From NCBI RefSeq assembly GCF_002776695.1, contig NZ_LFJC01000003.1:3691577-3740698 (forward strand): a stretch of 49,122 nucleotides of DNA. Reading direction: 5' to 3'. The stretch's first letter is position 1, and each line of letters opens with the position of its first letter. The notes beneath the pieces are model-generated. The model did no database searches, was not told where the DNA came from, and saw nothing but the letters and a program-made list of their open reading frames with translations. Below, in pieces: positions 35,651 through 42,522 of the stretch. The position numbers and the translations under genes are program-made. The DNA comes from Bradyrhizobium nitroreducens (GTDB taxonomy: Bacteria > Pseudomonadota > Alphaproteobacteria > Rhizobiales > Xanthobacteraceae).

Positions 35651-36415
35651 ATGTCCGCTTTCAGTTCGGCTTACCGTCTTCGTCGCATCGCGATCTCCGC
35701 ACTTCTGCTGGCAGCTAGCGCGCTGGGCGGCTGCTCATCGATCGACCGCCTGTCGCAGATCGGCGAGCAACCGAAGCTGTCGGCGATCGACAATCCGACG
35801 ACGCAGCCCGGCTACAAGCCGGTGCAGATGCCGATGCCGAAGCCGGAAGTGGCCTCCTACAATCCGAACTCGCTGTGGCGCAACGGCAGCCGCGCCTTCT
35901 TCAAGGACCAGCGCGCCCGCCAGGTCGGCGACCTCCTGACCGTGACCGTGAACATCACGGACAAGGCCAACATCGCCAACGAGACCCAGCGCAGCCGCAC
36001 CAATTCGGAAGATTCCGGCATCACCGACTTCATCGGCGCCAAGACCCTCGGCGCGCAGGCGCAGAAGGTGCTGCCCGGCCGCATCCTCACGGCCGACTCC
36101 TCCGCCTCCAGCGACGGCAAGGGCTCGGTCAACCGCACCGAAGCCTTGCAGACCAACGTCGCCGCGGTCGTCACTCAGGTGCTGCCGAACGGCAACCTCG
36201 TGGTCGAGGGCAAGCAGGAGATCCGCGTCAACTACGAGATCCGCGAGCTCGTGGTCGCCGGCATCGTCCGCCCCGAAGACATCCAGAGCGACAACACCAT
36301 CGATTCCACCAAGATCGCGCAGGCCCGCATCGCTTATGGCGGCCGCGGCCAGATCATGGACGTGCAGCAGCCGCGCTACGGCCAACAAGTGATGGACGTG
36401 CTGCTGCCCTTCTAA
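35651..36415 (+). CDS. flgH: Flagellar L-ring lipoprotein FlgH
   Basis: A 254-aa outer-membrane lipoprotein forming the L ring. Lipobox LGGC with lipidated C28 after a short signal peptide (AISALLLAASALGGCSS). Conserved body: SLWRNGSRAFFKDQRARQVG, LLTVTVNITDKANIANET, QVLPNGNLVVEGKQEIRVNY and the C-terminal YGGRGQIMDVQQPRYGQQVM. Complete; E. coli FlgH is 232 aa. It is the last gene of the operon from flgF and is followed by a strong terminator at 36475. Confidence 0.97.
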   Translation: MSAFSSAYRLRRIAISALLLAASALGGCSSIDRLSQIGEQPKLSAIDNPTTQPGYKPVQMPMPKPEVASYNPNSLWRNGSRAFFKDQRARQVGDLLTVTVNITDKANIANETQRSRTNSEDSGITDFIGAKTLGAQAQKVLPGRILTADSSASSDGKGSVNRTEALQTNVAAVVTQVLPNGNLVVEGKQEIRVNYEIRELVVAGIVRPEDIQSDNTIDSTKIAQARIAYGGRGQIMDVQQPRYGQQVMDVLLPF

Positions 36416-36474
36416 GAATCTCCCGAGCTCCCACATCGTGTTCGCGAACCTAGGCGCGAACGACGATGTACGAC

Positions 36475-36514
36475 GCGGCCCTCGCTAGCTCCCCTGGCGA
36501 GGGCCGCATGTATT
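36475..36514 (+). terminator. Rho-independent terminator after flgH
   Basis: GCGGCCCTCGC (36475-36485), an 11-base loop, then the exact complement GCGAGGGCCGC (36497-36507), followed by ATGTATTTT. The stem is 11 perfect pairs. Confidence 0.8.
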
Positions 36515-36583
36515 TTGGGCGATGGTCGGCTCATGCAGCGAGTGAGGGCCGCGCAATTGCAGCAACGCAGCTGCCGCAAGCTC

Positions 36584-36666
36584 CGTCATTGCGAGCGAAG
36601 CGAAGCAATCCAGAATTCCTCGCGAAACAACTCTGGATTGCTTGGCCGCGAAGCTCCTCAATGCCG
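36584..36666. repeat. Degenerate palindromic repeat, family R1
   Basis: Left end CGTCATTGCGAGCGAAGCGA is intact. The right end reads CTCCTCAATGCCG instead of CTCCTCGCAATGACG and has lost bases. It lies between the flgH terminator and the orphan antitoxin gene. Confidence 0.7.
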
Positions 36667-36686
36667 GCGGAGAGAGCGCCTGCTCC

Positions 36687-37013
36687 TCACGCCGCGCTGG
36701 CCACGGCGCGGATCTCCAGATGCACGCCCGTCTCCGTCTGCAGCGCGTGGATTACCGCCATCAGGTTCTCAGCCGTTGGATTGCCGCGCGGTCCGAACAT
36801 CCGCATCAGGCTTTTCGGCGGGCGGTCCAGCACTTCGCTCAAGCGCTCGAAACCGATGGTGGCATTGATGTAGGTCCGCAGCGCGGTGCGGCCATAGTCG
36901 ACGTCTCCCTGCAGCAAGCCCTGCATGGCCTCCTGAAACAGCGCCTCGCGAAAGGCGGGATCGCGCTGGGCCCGCGCGCGAATGGTCTCTTGAAAACTGT
37001 GGGTCAACGGCAT
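36687..37013 (-). CDS. Antitoxin / putative DNA-binding protein of a HigBA-like module
   Basis: A 108-aa protein of the addiction-module antidote family (COG3636 type). Typical features are the N-terminal HSFQETIRARAQRDPAFREA, LLQGDVDYGRTALRTYINAT and the motif PPKSLMRMFGPRGNPTAENL preceding a short helix-turn-helix-like end. In complete systems the gene follows a RelE-type toxin gene by a few bases; here only the last ~28 codons of such a toxin are left (37018-37110). So it is an orphan antitoxin that may still act as a repressor or protect against related toxins. Confidence 0.85.
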   Translation of the reverse strand: MPLTHSFQETIRARAQRDPAFREALFQEAMQGLLQGDVDYGRTALRTYINATIGFERLSEVLDRPPKSLMRMFGPRGNPTAENLMAVIHALQTETGVHLEIRAVASAA

Positions 37014-37017
37014 CCGC

Positions 37018-37110
37018 CTATCCCTCATTGCGCTTGCGCGCCTTGTAATCGCGCCACCGGCGAAGCGCGACGCTGATATCAGCCTGCTGGCTCTGCTTGT
37101 GCGCGTCAGC
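37018..37110 (-). pseudogene. Truncated RelE/HigB-type toxin remnant
   Basis: Just before the antitoxin start, ending four bases away, is an open segment encoding DAHKQSQQADISVALRRWRD followed by YKARKRNEG and TAG. This resembles the C-terminus of addiction-module killer proteins (COG3657; typically ...GGDKxTQxxDIxxA...). Upstream, exactly where the rest of the toxin should be, lies an R2 palindromic repeat (37111-37242), then the hydratase gene. No catalytic part remains. The frame runs on into the repeat to 37251, but that part is repeat sequence and not toxin. Confidence 0.6.
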
Positions 37111-37242
37111 GGTGCGGCGCAGAGCCGGGACCCAGAAAGCCACACCCCACGGTCCAGCATGGGCCCCGGCTCTGCAGCGCACCGCTCGCTGGACGATGCT
37201 TCGCATCGCCAGGGGAGCGCTGCGCTGCGTCCGGGGCACGAG
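37111..37242. repeat. R2 repeat pair replacing the toxin gene
   Basis: A unit GGTGCGGCGCAGAGCCGGGA... and an R2 unit starting TGGGCCCCGGCTCTGCAGCG and ending GTCCGGGGCACGAG, arranged like the pair at 1009-1150 (the inner spacing differs). A small hairpin (GATGC-TTC-GCATC) is inserted in the right-hand unit. The left boundary coincides with the end of recognisable toxin coding sequence. Confidence 0.7.
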
Positions 37243-37254
37243 ACCGCGCATGGA

Positions 37255-38034
37255 TCACGTAAACTCCGCCTCCACCACGCCGAGCCCGTCCAGCTCCATC
37301 CGCACCTTGTCGCCGGCCTTCAGCCACAGCGTCTTGACCAGGCTGCCGGTGAGAACGAGCTGCCCCGCATGCAGTCCCTTGCCGTCCGCGGCGAGATGAT
37401 TGGCGAGCCAGGCGAGCGCGTTGTGGGGATGACCGAGCACGTCGGCGCCGGTGCCGTGGCTGACCTCCTCGCCGTTGAGAATCGCGCGGCCCTTGATCGC
37501 CTTCAGATCCGGCACCGACGAGCGCGGCACGGACGGTCCCAGCACGCAGCCGGCGGCGAAGAAATCGTCCGCGATCAGCGTCGGCGCGCCCATCGTCTCC
37601 CACTTCACGTAGCGGTCGTCGACGATCTCGATGGCGGGATGGTAGGACTCGACCGCCTCACCGACCCACTCGGCCGTGAACGGCGCCTCGCCGGCGGCGA
37701 GATCCCGCTTCAGCCGCACCGCGATCTCGCATTCGACACCGACGCGGACATATTTGGAGGTGGCGAGCTTCGCGCCGCTCTCGTGCACGCCCTTCTGGAA
37801 CACGCCGCCGCCGCAGGGGTGCGGAATGCCGATGTACTCCTGCATCACCTGGCTGGTGCAGCCGATCTTGTAGCCGACCAGCGGGCCGACATGCGGCAGC
37901 AGCAGATCGTGCAGCGCACGCTGGACTTGGTACCCTTCGGCCTCGTCGGCCGGAGGAACCTCGAGCGCGGCAAGTGGCGCATGGTTGCGCCGCGCCAGCG
38001 CGATCGCCTTTGCGGCTTCGAGAATTTTGTCCAT
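37255..38034 (-). CDS. 2-keto-4-pentenoate hydratase / fumarylacetoacetate hydrolase family protein
   Basis: A 259-aa enzyme of the MhpD/HpaH type, which adds water to 2-hydroxypenta-2,4-dienoates in meta-cleavage pathways (related members are decarboxylases). Signatures: YQVQRALHDLLL and GYKIGCTS near the N-terminus, VGVECEIAVRL with the metal-binding E-x-E at about 101-103, and FFAAGCVLGP. Length fits the family. Not in a degradation operon here; neighbours are a repeat downstream and a reductase gene upstream on the same strand (84-bp gap), with which it could be co-transcribed. Confidence 0.88.
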   Translation of the reverse strand: MDKILEAAKAIALARRNHAPLAALEVPPADEAEGYQVQRALHDLLLPHVGPLVGYKIGCTSQVMQEYIGIPHPCGGGVFQKGVHESGAKLATSKYVRVGVECEIAVRLKRDLAAGEAPFTAEWVGEAVESYHPAIEIVDDRYVKWETMGAPTLIADDFFAAGCVLGPSVPRSSVPDLKAIKGRAILNGEEVSHGTGADVLGHPHNALAWLANHLAADGKGLHAGQLVLTGSLVKTLWLKAGDKVRMELDGLGVVEAEFT

Positions 38035-38118
38035 CGGCGCCGCCTCCCACGCTACGCGATCATGCGCGGCAGTGGAGCATCCCCGCCCCGGCCTGACAAG
38101 CGCGGGCGGCGCGTGACC

Positions 38119-39147
38119 TCACGCCTTGACCAGGCCAAGCCGGATCAGGCTCTCGGCCGTCGCCAGGATCGCTTCATCATTGGAGCGCGCCTCCCAGCCC
38201 AGCAGCGATCGCGCCTTGGCGCTGGTGGAATGCCTGACCTTGCCGAGCATCGGCACCACGGCGCGCAGCAGCGGAATCCGATGTGCGGCGAGCCTCACCA
38301 GCCAGTCCGGGGCCTGCAATCGCGGAACCCGGCGCGCCCGCGGGCCCAGTTCCCGCCGCAGCACCCTGGCGATGTCGAGGATCGACAGCGCTTCGCCGGA
38401 GACGGCGATGAAGCGCTCGCCCCTGGCTTCCGGTGCGGTCATCGCCCGCAGATGCAGGTCGGCAACGTCGCGCACATCGACCACGCCGAAATAGACGCGC
38501 GGCACCGCCGGCATGGCGCCGTCGAGCAGCGATTTGACGATCTCGATCGAGCCGGAGAAGTCCGGCCCCAGCACGGGACCGAAAATGCCGGCGGGATTGA
38601 CCACCGACAGCTCCAGCCCGCCGCCCTCGCCCGCGACGAAATCCCAGGCCGCCCGCTCGGCCAGCGTCTTGGACTTGATATAGGGCTGCACGTCGGCACC
38701 GCCGAGGTTGGTCCAGTCGGTCTCGTCGAACGGTTTTTCACGCGGCTTGTGGCCATAGCCGATCGCACCCAGCGACGAGGTGATCACGACGCGCCTGACG
38801 CCGGCCTCGCGCGCGGCACGCAGCACCCGGAGCGTGCCGTCCCGGGCCGGGATGATCATCTCGTTCTCGTCCTTGGGAACGCTGGTGGAGAGCGGCGAGG
38901 CGACGTGGAGCACGTAGTCGCAGCCCGCGACGGCCTCACGCCACCCCTCATCCCGGACGAGGTCGGCGGTGAAGAAGGACAGGCGCTCGGGCGAAGCCGC
39001 CCCGCCCTCGCGCAGCATGGCCAGCACGTCGGCCTGCCGCTCCGGCCGGCGCACCGTCGTCCGCACCGTGTGGCCGGCGGCCAGAAGTTGCAGGACGACA
39101 TGGATGCCGACGAAGCCCGACCCGCCGGTGACCAGAACAGTGCTCAT
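38119..39147 (-). CDS. NAD(P)-dependent reductase, extended SDR (dihydroflavonol reductase-like)
   Basis: A 342-aa extended short-chain dehydrogenase. N-terminal nucleotide motif VLVTGGSGFVGIHVVLQLLA, active-site YIKSK (YxxxK), and STSVPKDENEMIIPARDGTL as in dihydroflavonol-4-reductase/aldehyde-reductase members. An in-frame TTG precedes ATG 39147. It is divergent from the HxlR gene at 39241, with 93 bp between the starts, the usual arrangement for an HxlR-controlled enzyme. The substrate is probably an aldehyde or ketone. Confidence 0.9.
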   Translation of the reverse strand: MSTVLVTGGSGFVGIHVVLQLLAAGHTVRTTVRRPERQADVLAMLREGGAASPERLSFFTADLVRDEGWREAVAGCDYVLHVASPLSTSVPKDENEMIIPARDGTLRVLRAAREAGVRRVVITSSLGAIGYGHKPREKPFDETDWTNLGGADVQPYIKSKTLAERAAWDFVAGEGGGLELSVVNPAGIFGPVLGPDFSGSIEIVKSLLDGAMPAVPRVYFGVVDVRDVADLHLRAMTAPEARGERFIAVSGEALSILDIARVLRRELGPRARRVPRLQAPDWLVRLAAHRIPLLRAVVPMLGKVRHSTSAKARSLLGWEARSNDEAILATAESLIRLGLVKA

Positions 39148-39240
39148 TGCCAAATTCCCCTCGTTGCACGGGCCGGCGAATTGGTTCCGCCACCCTGCTC
39201 AAGGCGGCATCTGGTCACTATCTTCGGGGGAGCAAGTAGA

Positions 39241-39639
39241 ATGGATTTCGAGACCGGTATGGAAAACCTGACCAGTGCCTGCGAAGCCGACTGCGATTGC
39301 AGCCCCGACCCTGCCCTGCTCGCCGACTTCAAGCGGGCCATCCATGCCCTCGGCGGCAAGTGGAAGCTGGAGATCCTGTTCGCGCTGATGAACGGCGCGG
39401 TACGTTTCGGCGCGTTGCGACGCTCGATCGGCGGCATCACCCAGCACATGCTGACCACGCAATTGCGCGAGCTCGAGCAGGACGGGCTGGTGTCGCGCAC
39501 CGTCGTCGCTTCGAGGCCGTTGCAGGTCGAATACGAGCTGACGGATGCGGCCTACGGCCTGCTACCGGCGTTTAAGGAAATATTGAGCTGGTCCAGGCTT
39601 TATGGGAATGCGCGCCTCATGGCGTCGCAGCAGGCTTGA
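39241..39639 (+). CDS. HxlR-family transcriptional regulator (cysteine-rich N-terminus)
   Basis: A 132-aa winged-helix regulator: GGKWKLEILFALMNGAVRFG, LRRSIGGITQHMLTTQLREL, EQDGLVSRTVVASRPLQVEY, ELTDAAYGL. HxlR proteins often sense aldehydes or oxidants through cysteine. The N-terminus here has three close cysteines (C14, C18, C20 in SACEADCDC), more than the single one usual in the family, which hints at thiol or metal sensing. It is divergent from the reductase at 38119-39147, its probable target. Start ATG 39241. Confidence 0.92.
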   Translation: MDFETGMENLTSACEADCDCSPDPALLADFKRAIHALGGKWKLEILFALMNGAVRFGALRRSIGGITQHMLTTQLRELEQDGLVSRTVVASRPLQVEYELTDAAYGLLPAFKEILSWSRLYGNARLMASQQA

Positions 39640-39887
39640 TTGCAGCGATGTATGAAGCTGCTGGATCAGCCTCTCAGCATCCGAGCCGATCTCGTTGATG
39701 CGACTCGCAAAATCTCCCGCACCTGAAGTGAAGGCTGTTTCTCATCCGAACTCACGTGAGCTCGGAGGAATCGAGTCTAGCCCATTGATCATGATTCACT
39801 TTTGGCGCTCGCGCTCGCGCGTTGGGACGCGCGGCGGCAGGCGACAGGCAAAATGCTGATCGCGGCGCGAAACGGCGCCTCGCGTCC
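39640..39887. other. Intergenic region without a gene
   Basis: About 250 bases between the HxlR stop and the dksA terminator. I see no open frame, repeat or site with support in it. Confidence 0.5.
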
Positions 39888-39916
39888 AAAAACAAAGAGC
39901 CGCATCGCTGCGGCTC
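39888..39916 (-). terminator. Rho-independent terminator of dksA
   Basis: On the minus strand GAGCCGCA-GCGA-TGCGGCTC followed by TTTGTTTTT. It starts a few bases beyond the dksA stop. Confidence 0.85.
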
Positions 39917-39921
39917 GGGCT

Positions 39922-40332
39922 TTATTCGTCGCGATAGACCTTCTCGCGTTTCTCGTGGCGCTCCTGCGCTTCCACCGAGAGCGTCGCGATGGGCCGGGCT
40001 TCGAGCCGCTTCAGAGAGATCGGCTCGCCGGTGTCCTCGCAATAGCCGTAGGTGTTGTCCTCGATGCGCTGGAGCGCGGCGTCGATCTTGGCGATCAACT
40101 TGCGCTGGCGGTCGCGGGCGCGGAGTTCGATGGCGCGGTCGGTTTCGGACGATGCCCGATCGGCAATATCGGGGTGGTTCACGTTCTCCTCCTGCAGGGC
40201 TTGCAGGGTGAGCTTGGACTCTTTGAGGATCTCATCCTTCCAGGCGAGGAGCTTCAAACGGAAGTACTCCTTCTGCCGGTCGTTCATGAAAGGCTCTTTT
40301 TCGGTCGGTCGGTAGTTTTTCAACTTTTCCAA
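39922..40332 (-). CDS. dksA: RNA polymerase-binding protein DksA
   Basis: A 136-aa DksA/TraR-family protein that binds the RNA polymerase secondary channel and works with ppGpp. Long coiled-coil part (RQKEYFRLKLLAWKDEILKE, ETDRAIELRARDRQRKLIAK) with the acidic tip HPDIADRASSETD, then the zinc-finger region YGYCEDTGEPISLKRLEARP. Only one cysteine of the four of E. coli DksA remains, so it probably does not bind zinc in the usual way. The start is TTG 40332 (MEKLKNYRPTEKEPF...) by analogy with rhizobial homologues; ATG 40287 is the alternative. dksA is often next to flgH/fliX genes in alphaproteobacteria. Confidence 0.93.
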   Translation of the reverse strand: MEKLKNYRPTEKEPFMNDRQKEYFRLKLLAWKDEILKESKLTLQALQEENVNHPDIADRASSETDRAIELRARDRQRKLIAKIDAALQRIEDNTYGYCEDTGEPISLKRLEARPIATLSVEAQERHEKREKVYRDE

Positions 40333-40502
40333 GGGAGGCCTATCTGTCTAAGCAACGACTCGCAACGGAAACAGGGTCCGTTGAACCGGGCCTTATATAG
40401 TGGCCTCCTGTGACAGACAATATTTCCCTCACCGTCCGGCTGGCGCCCCCAAGCCCTTGCACAGGAAGGTTTATCCGGAAGGGATCGGGGGCGGCCGAAG
40501 GC

Positions 40503-41114
40503 CTAGTAGCCGACCGTGAAGCGCTGCCTCGGATGGGCGGGGCGTTCGATCTCATCGGCGAGCGCAATGGCGTAGTCGGCGAAGGTGATCCAGCTCTTGC
40601 CGTTCGCATCTGCGAGAAGCTGATCGGTCCCGCGGCGGAACTTGCCGGTGCGTTCCCCCTCGACGAACAGCGCGGACGGCGAAATGAAGGTCCAGTTCAG
40701 CTCCTTCTCGTGCCTCAACAGGTCGAGGAAGGCAGAGCCCGCCTCGGCTTCCGCCTTGTACTGGGCCGGAAAATTGGGAGTCGTGACCAGCTTCACGCCC
40801 GGCGCGACCTCGAGGCTGCCGGCGCCGCCGACGACGAGGTAACGGCCAACCTTGGCGTCCTTCGCCGCACCGATCAGCTTGCGGGCGTCACTGGCCAGGA
40901 AGTGCACGGAACTCACGGCGACGTCGTGGCCGGACCACAGCTTGGCAAGGCCGGCCTGGTCGAGCACGTCGCCCTTGGTCGGCGTGACGTTCGGCAGGAC
41001 CGCGATCTTCTCAGGGTTCCGGGCGATGGCGGTGACCGCGTGGCCGCGGCGGGCCAGTTCCTTGGTGATCTCCGACCCCGCCCGGCCCGAGGCGCCGGCA
41101 ACTGCGATTTTCAT
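40503..41114 (-). CDS. NAD(P)-binding reductase (NmrA/atypical SDR)
   Basis: A 203-aa protein of the YwnB/NmrA-like atypical SDR group. Rossmann motif MKIAVAGASGRAGSEITKEL, then GDVLDQAGLAKLWSGHDVAV, YLVVGGAGSLEVAPG and NWTFISPSALFVEGERTG. It lacks the classical YxxxK pair, as usual for the group. It is divergent from the HxlR gene at 41265; members of this family next to HxlR are commonly its target. Probable role: quinone or flavin-type reduction or redox sensing. Start ATG 41114. Confidence 0.88.
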   Translation of the reverse strand: MKIAVAGASGRAGSEITKELARRGHAVTAIARNPEKIAVLPNVTPTKGDVLDQAGLAKLWSGHDVAVSSVHFLASDARKLIGAAKDAKVGRYLVVGGAGSLEVAPGVKLVTTPNFPAQYKAEAEAGSAFLDLLRHEKELNWTFISPSALFVEGERTGKFRRGTDQLLADANGKSWITFADYAIALADEIERPAHPRQRFTVGY

Positions 41115-41264
41115 GGAAGGCTTCCTTTGCTTCTTAGGTAACTATCAGAAACTAGATATCGCAAAGAATGCTGGTGTTAAGAGAGCACTTTGTGCTTACC
41201 TGATTACACAAGGGTAACCCCCATGCGCATCGCAAGCGACGAAAATGGAGTCCGAGGCTCGACC

Positions 41265-41636
41265 ATGAAACCCGACGTCTATGCGGCGAACTGCCCCACC
41301 CGCCAGATCCTCGACCGCGTCGGCGACAAATGGGCGGTGCTGATCCTGTTGCTGCTGCGCGAGCAGCCGATGCGCTTCAATCAGCTGCGCCGCACGATCG
41401 AAGGCATTTCTCAGAAGATGCTGAGCCAGGTTCTCAAATCGCTCGAACGTGACGGCCTGATCAGACGCCATGCCATCGCGACCGTGCCCGTGACGGTGGA
41501 GTATTCGATCACGCAACTCGGGCTGACGCTCGCCGGCGCGGTCGATCCCTTACGCGATTGGGCCGAGCAGAATCTGAAAGACGTTCTCGCCGCCCAGCGC
41601 CGCTACGACGCGCAGCAGAAGGAGGAAGCGGCGTAG
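41265..41636 (+). CDS. HxlR-family transcriptional regulator
   Basis: A 123-aa winged-helix regulator with the typical N-terminal cysteine CPTRQILDRVGDKWAVLIL, then RFNQLRRTIEGISQKMLSQV and DGLIRRHAIATVPVTVEYSI. C10 is the usual redox-reactive residue of the YodB/HypR branch. The ATG at 41265 has GAGG seven bases upstream; the in-frame ATG at 41223 is possible. It is divergent from the reductase at 40503-41114, whose promoter lies in the 150-bp gap between them. A second HxlR-reductase pair lies on the other side of dksA. Confidence 0.9.
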   Translation: MKPDVYAANCPTRQILDRVGDKWAVLILLLLREQPMRFNQLRRTIEGISQKMLSQVLKSLERDGLIRRHAIATVPVTVEYSITQLGLTLAGAVDPLRDWAEQNLKDVLAAQRRYDAQQKEEAA

Positions 41637-41662
41637 GCCGCTGCGAAGACAGGCTTATGGGA

Positions 41663-41815
41663 GTCCCGTCATCCTGAGGTGCGAGTGGTGCGATGCAAAG
41701 CATCGCGCCGGGAGCCTCGAAGGATGTACGGCCAGGATGAAGCAGGCCGGGCTCGTCGCCCTTCGAGGCTTTTCATACGGCGCATGCGCCGCATGAAAAG
41801 CGCCTCAGGGTGACG
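41663..41815. repeat. Palindromic repeat, family R3
   Basis: CCCGTCATCCTGAGGTGCGA at the left and GCGCCTCAGGGTGACGGA at the right are imperfect inverted complements, with inner pairs GCCTCGAAGGATG / CCCTTCGAGGC and a perfect hairpin CTTTTCATACGGC-GCAT-GCGCCGCATGAAAAG-like at about 41768-41802. It lies between the HxlR and fliX genes, which converge. A repeat of this kind is common in bradyrhizobial intergenic DNA. Confidence 0.75.
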
Positions 41816-41825
41816 GATTTAGCAG

Positions 41826-42239
41826 CTACCCCTGCCCGGCCTTGGCGAGTTCGACCTCGACGCGCAGCTCGATCTCGGAGAGCACCGCATCGAGACCCGG
41901 ATCGCCCGAGGACGATTTCAGGTTCGCCGCAGCGTCCCGCAGCCGCAACACGGTCGACTTGTCGAGATTGCCGGACAACAGACCCATCTTGAGATCGTCG
42001 AGCACGTCGAGCGCAGTCCTGCCGCGAGCGACCGAGCGCCTGCGCCGCTCGATCGGATCCTCTTCGACGCCTTGCAGGGCAAGCAGCCCGTCGATGTTGG
42101 CGGCGGCCTTCGGCGCCGCAGCGCTCCGTGTCTCCTGCGCCGACGACGTGTCGGGCAGCACGAAGGTGCCGGAGCCGGTTCGCCTGGCCTGGCTGGCCGG
42201 CGTTCCAAGCGTGGTGCCGTTCGGTCCGTAGATGCGCAT
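41826..42239 (-). CDS. fliX: Flagellar assembly regulator FliX
   Basis: A 137-aa protein. N-terminal MRIYGPNGTTLGTPASQARR and C-terminal block LDVLDDLKMGLLSGNLDKST, ...DPGLDAVLSEIELRVEVELA are typical of FliX. In Caulobacter FliX couples completion of the basal body to FlbD activity and is divergent from flgI, exactly as here. Its upstream region (42240-42522) carries a CtrA-like box 44-62 bp from the start and a dyad that may bind FlbD. Confidence 0.93.
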   Translation of the reverse strand: MRIYGPNGTTLGTPASQARRTGSGTFVLPDTSSAQETRSAAAPKAAANIDGLLALQGVEEDPIERRRRSVARGRTALDVLDDLKMGLLSGNLDKSTVLRLRDAAANLKSSSGDPGLDAVLSEIELRVEVELAKAGQG

Positions 42240-42282
42240 CGGAAAGAATCCGGGTGATCGATGCCGTCACCTTCGCTGTCTT

Positions 42283-42301
42283 ATGGTTAACGGGGCGTAA
42301 A
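42283..42301 (-). promoter_or_regulatory. CtrA-like box upstream of fliX
   Basis: On the minus strand TTTA-CGCCCCG-TTAACCAT: one mismatch to the CtrA consensus, with the CCAT extension. The dyad at 42307-42321 begins five bases away, the same spacing as at flgB. Confidence 0.7.
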
Positions 42302-42306
42302 CAGCC

Positions 42307-42321
42307 CGGCAAAATCTGCCG
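42307..42321. promoter_or_regulatory. 15-bp dyad between fliX and flgI
   Basis: CGGCA-AAATC-TGCCG, a perfect 5-bp inverted repeat. It lies about 100 bp upstream of the sigma-54 element of flgI and next to the fliX CtrA box, so one activator/repressor such as FlbD could act on both genes. Confidence 0.5.
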
Positions 42322-42419
42322 ATAGGCGGCAGTTTCGCTCCTCAGGGCGAACGCCGGCTGACGCCAGTCGAAACAGATTTATTCAACCTATTCAGCGACC
42401 TACCCCTGTCACCCCGGGT

Positions 42420-42435
42420 TGGCACAGCCCTCGCA
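42420..42435 (+). promoter_or_regulatory. Sigma-54 promoter of flgI
   Basis: TGGCACAGCCCTCGCA fits the -24/-12 consensus with GG and GC in phase; two positions deviate. The flgI start is 87 bp downstream. It is nearly the same as the flgF element at 32803-32818. Confidence 0.7.
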
Positions 42436-42522
42436 AGGACAGCGCCGGACCAGCTCGACATGGGAGTGTTGAGATTGGTCCGAGATTTGAGGAGCCTTTT
42501 GAGGATCCTTGGGGAGCAGAGG

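Noticed and set aside
41115..41264. Possible HxlR operator in the reductase/HxlR gap (GGTAAC at 41137 and 41213, with an inverted GGTAAG at 41196)
   Set aside because: The elements are short and their spacing is irregular; no convincing dyad could be drawn.
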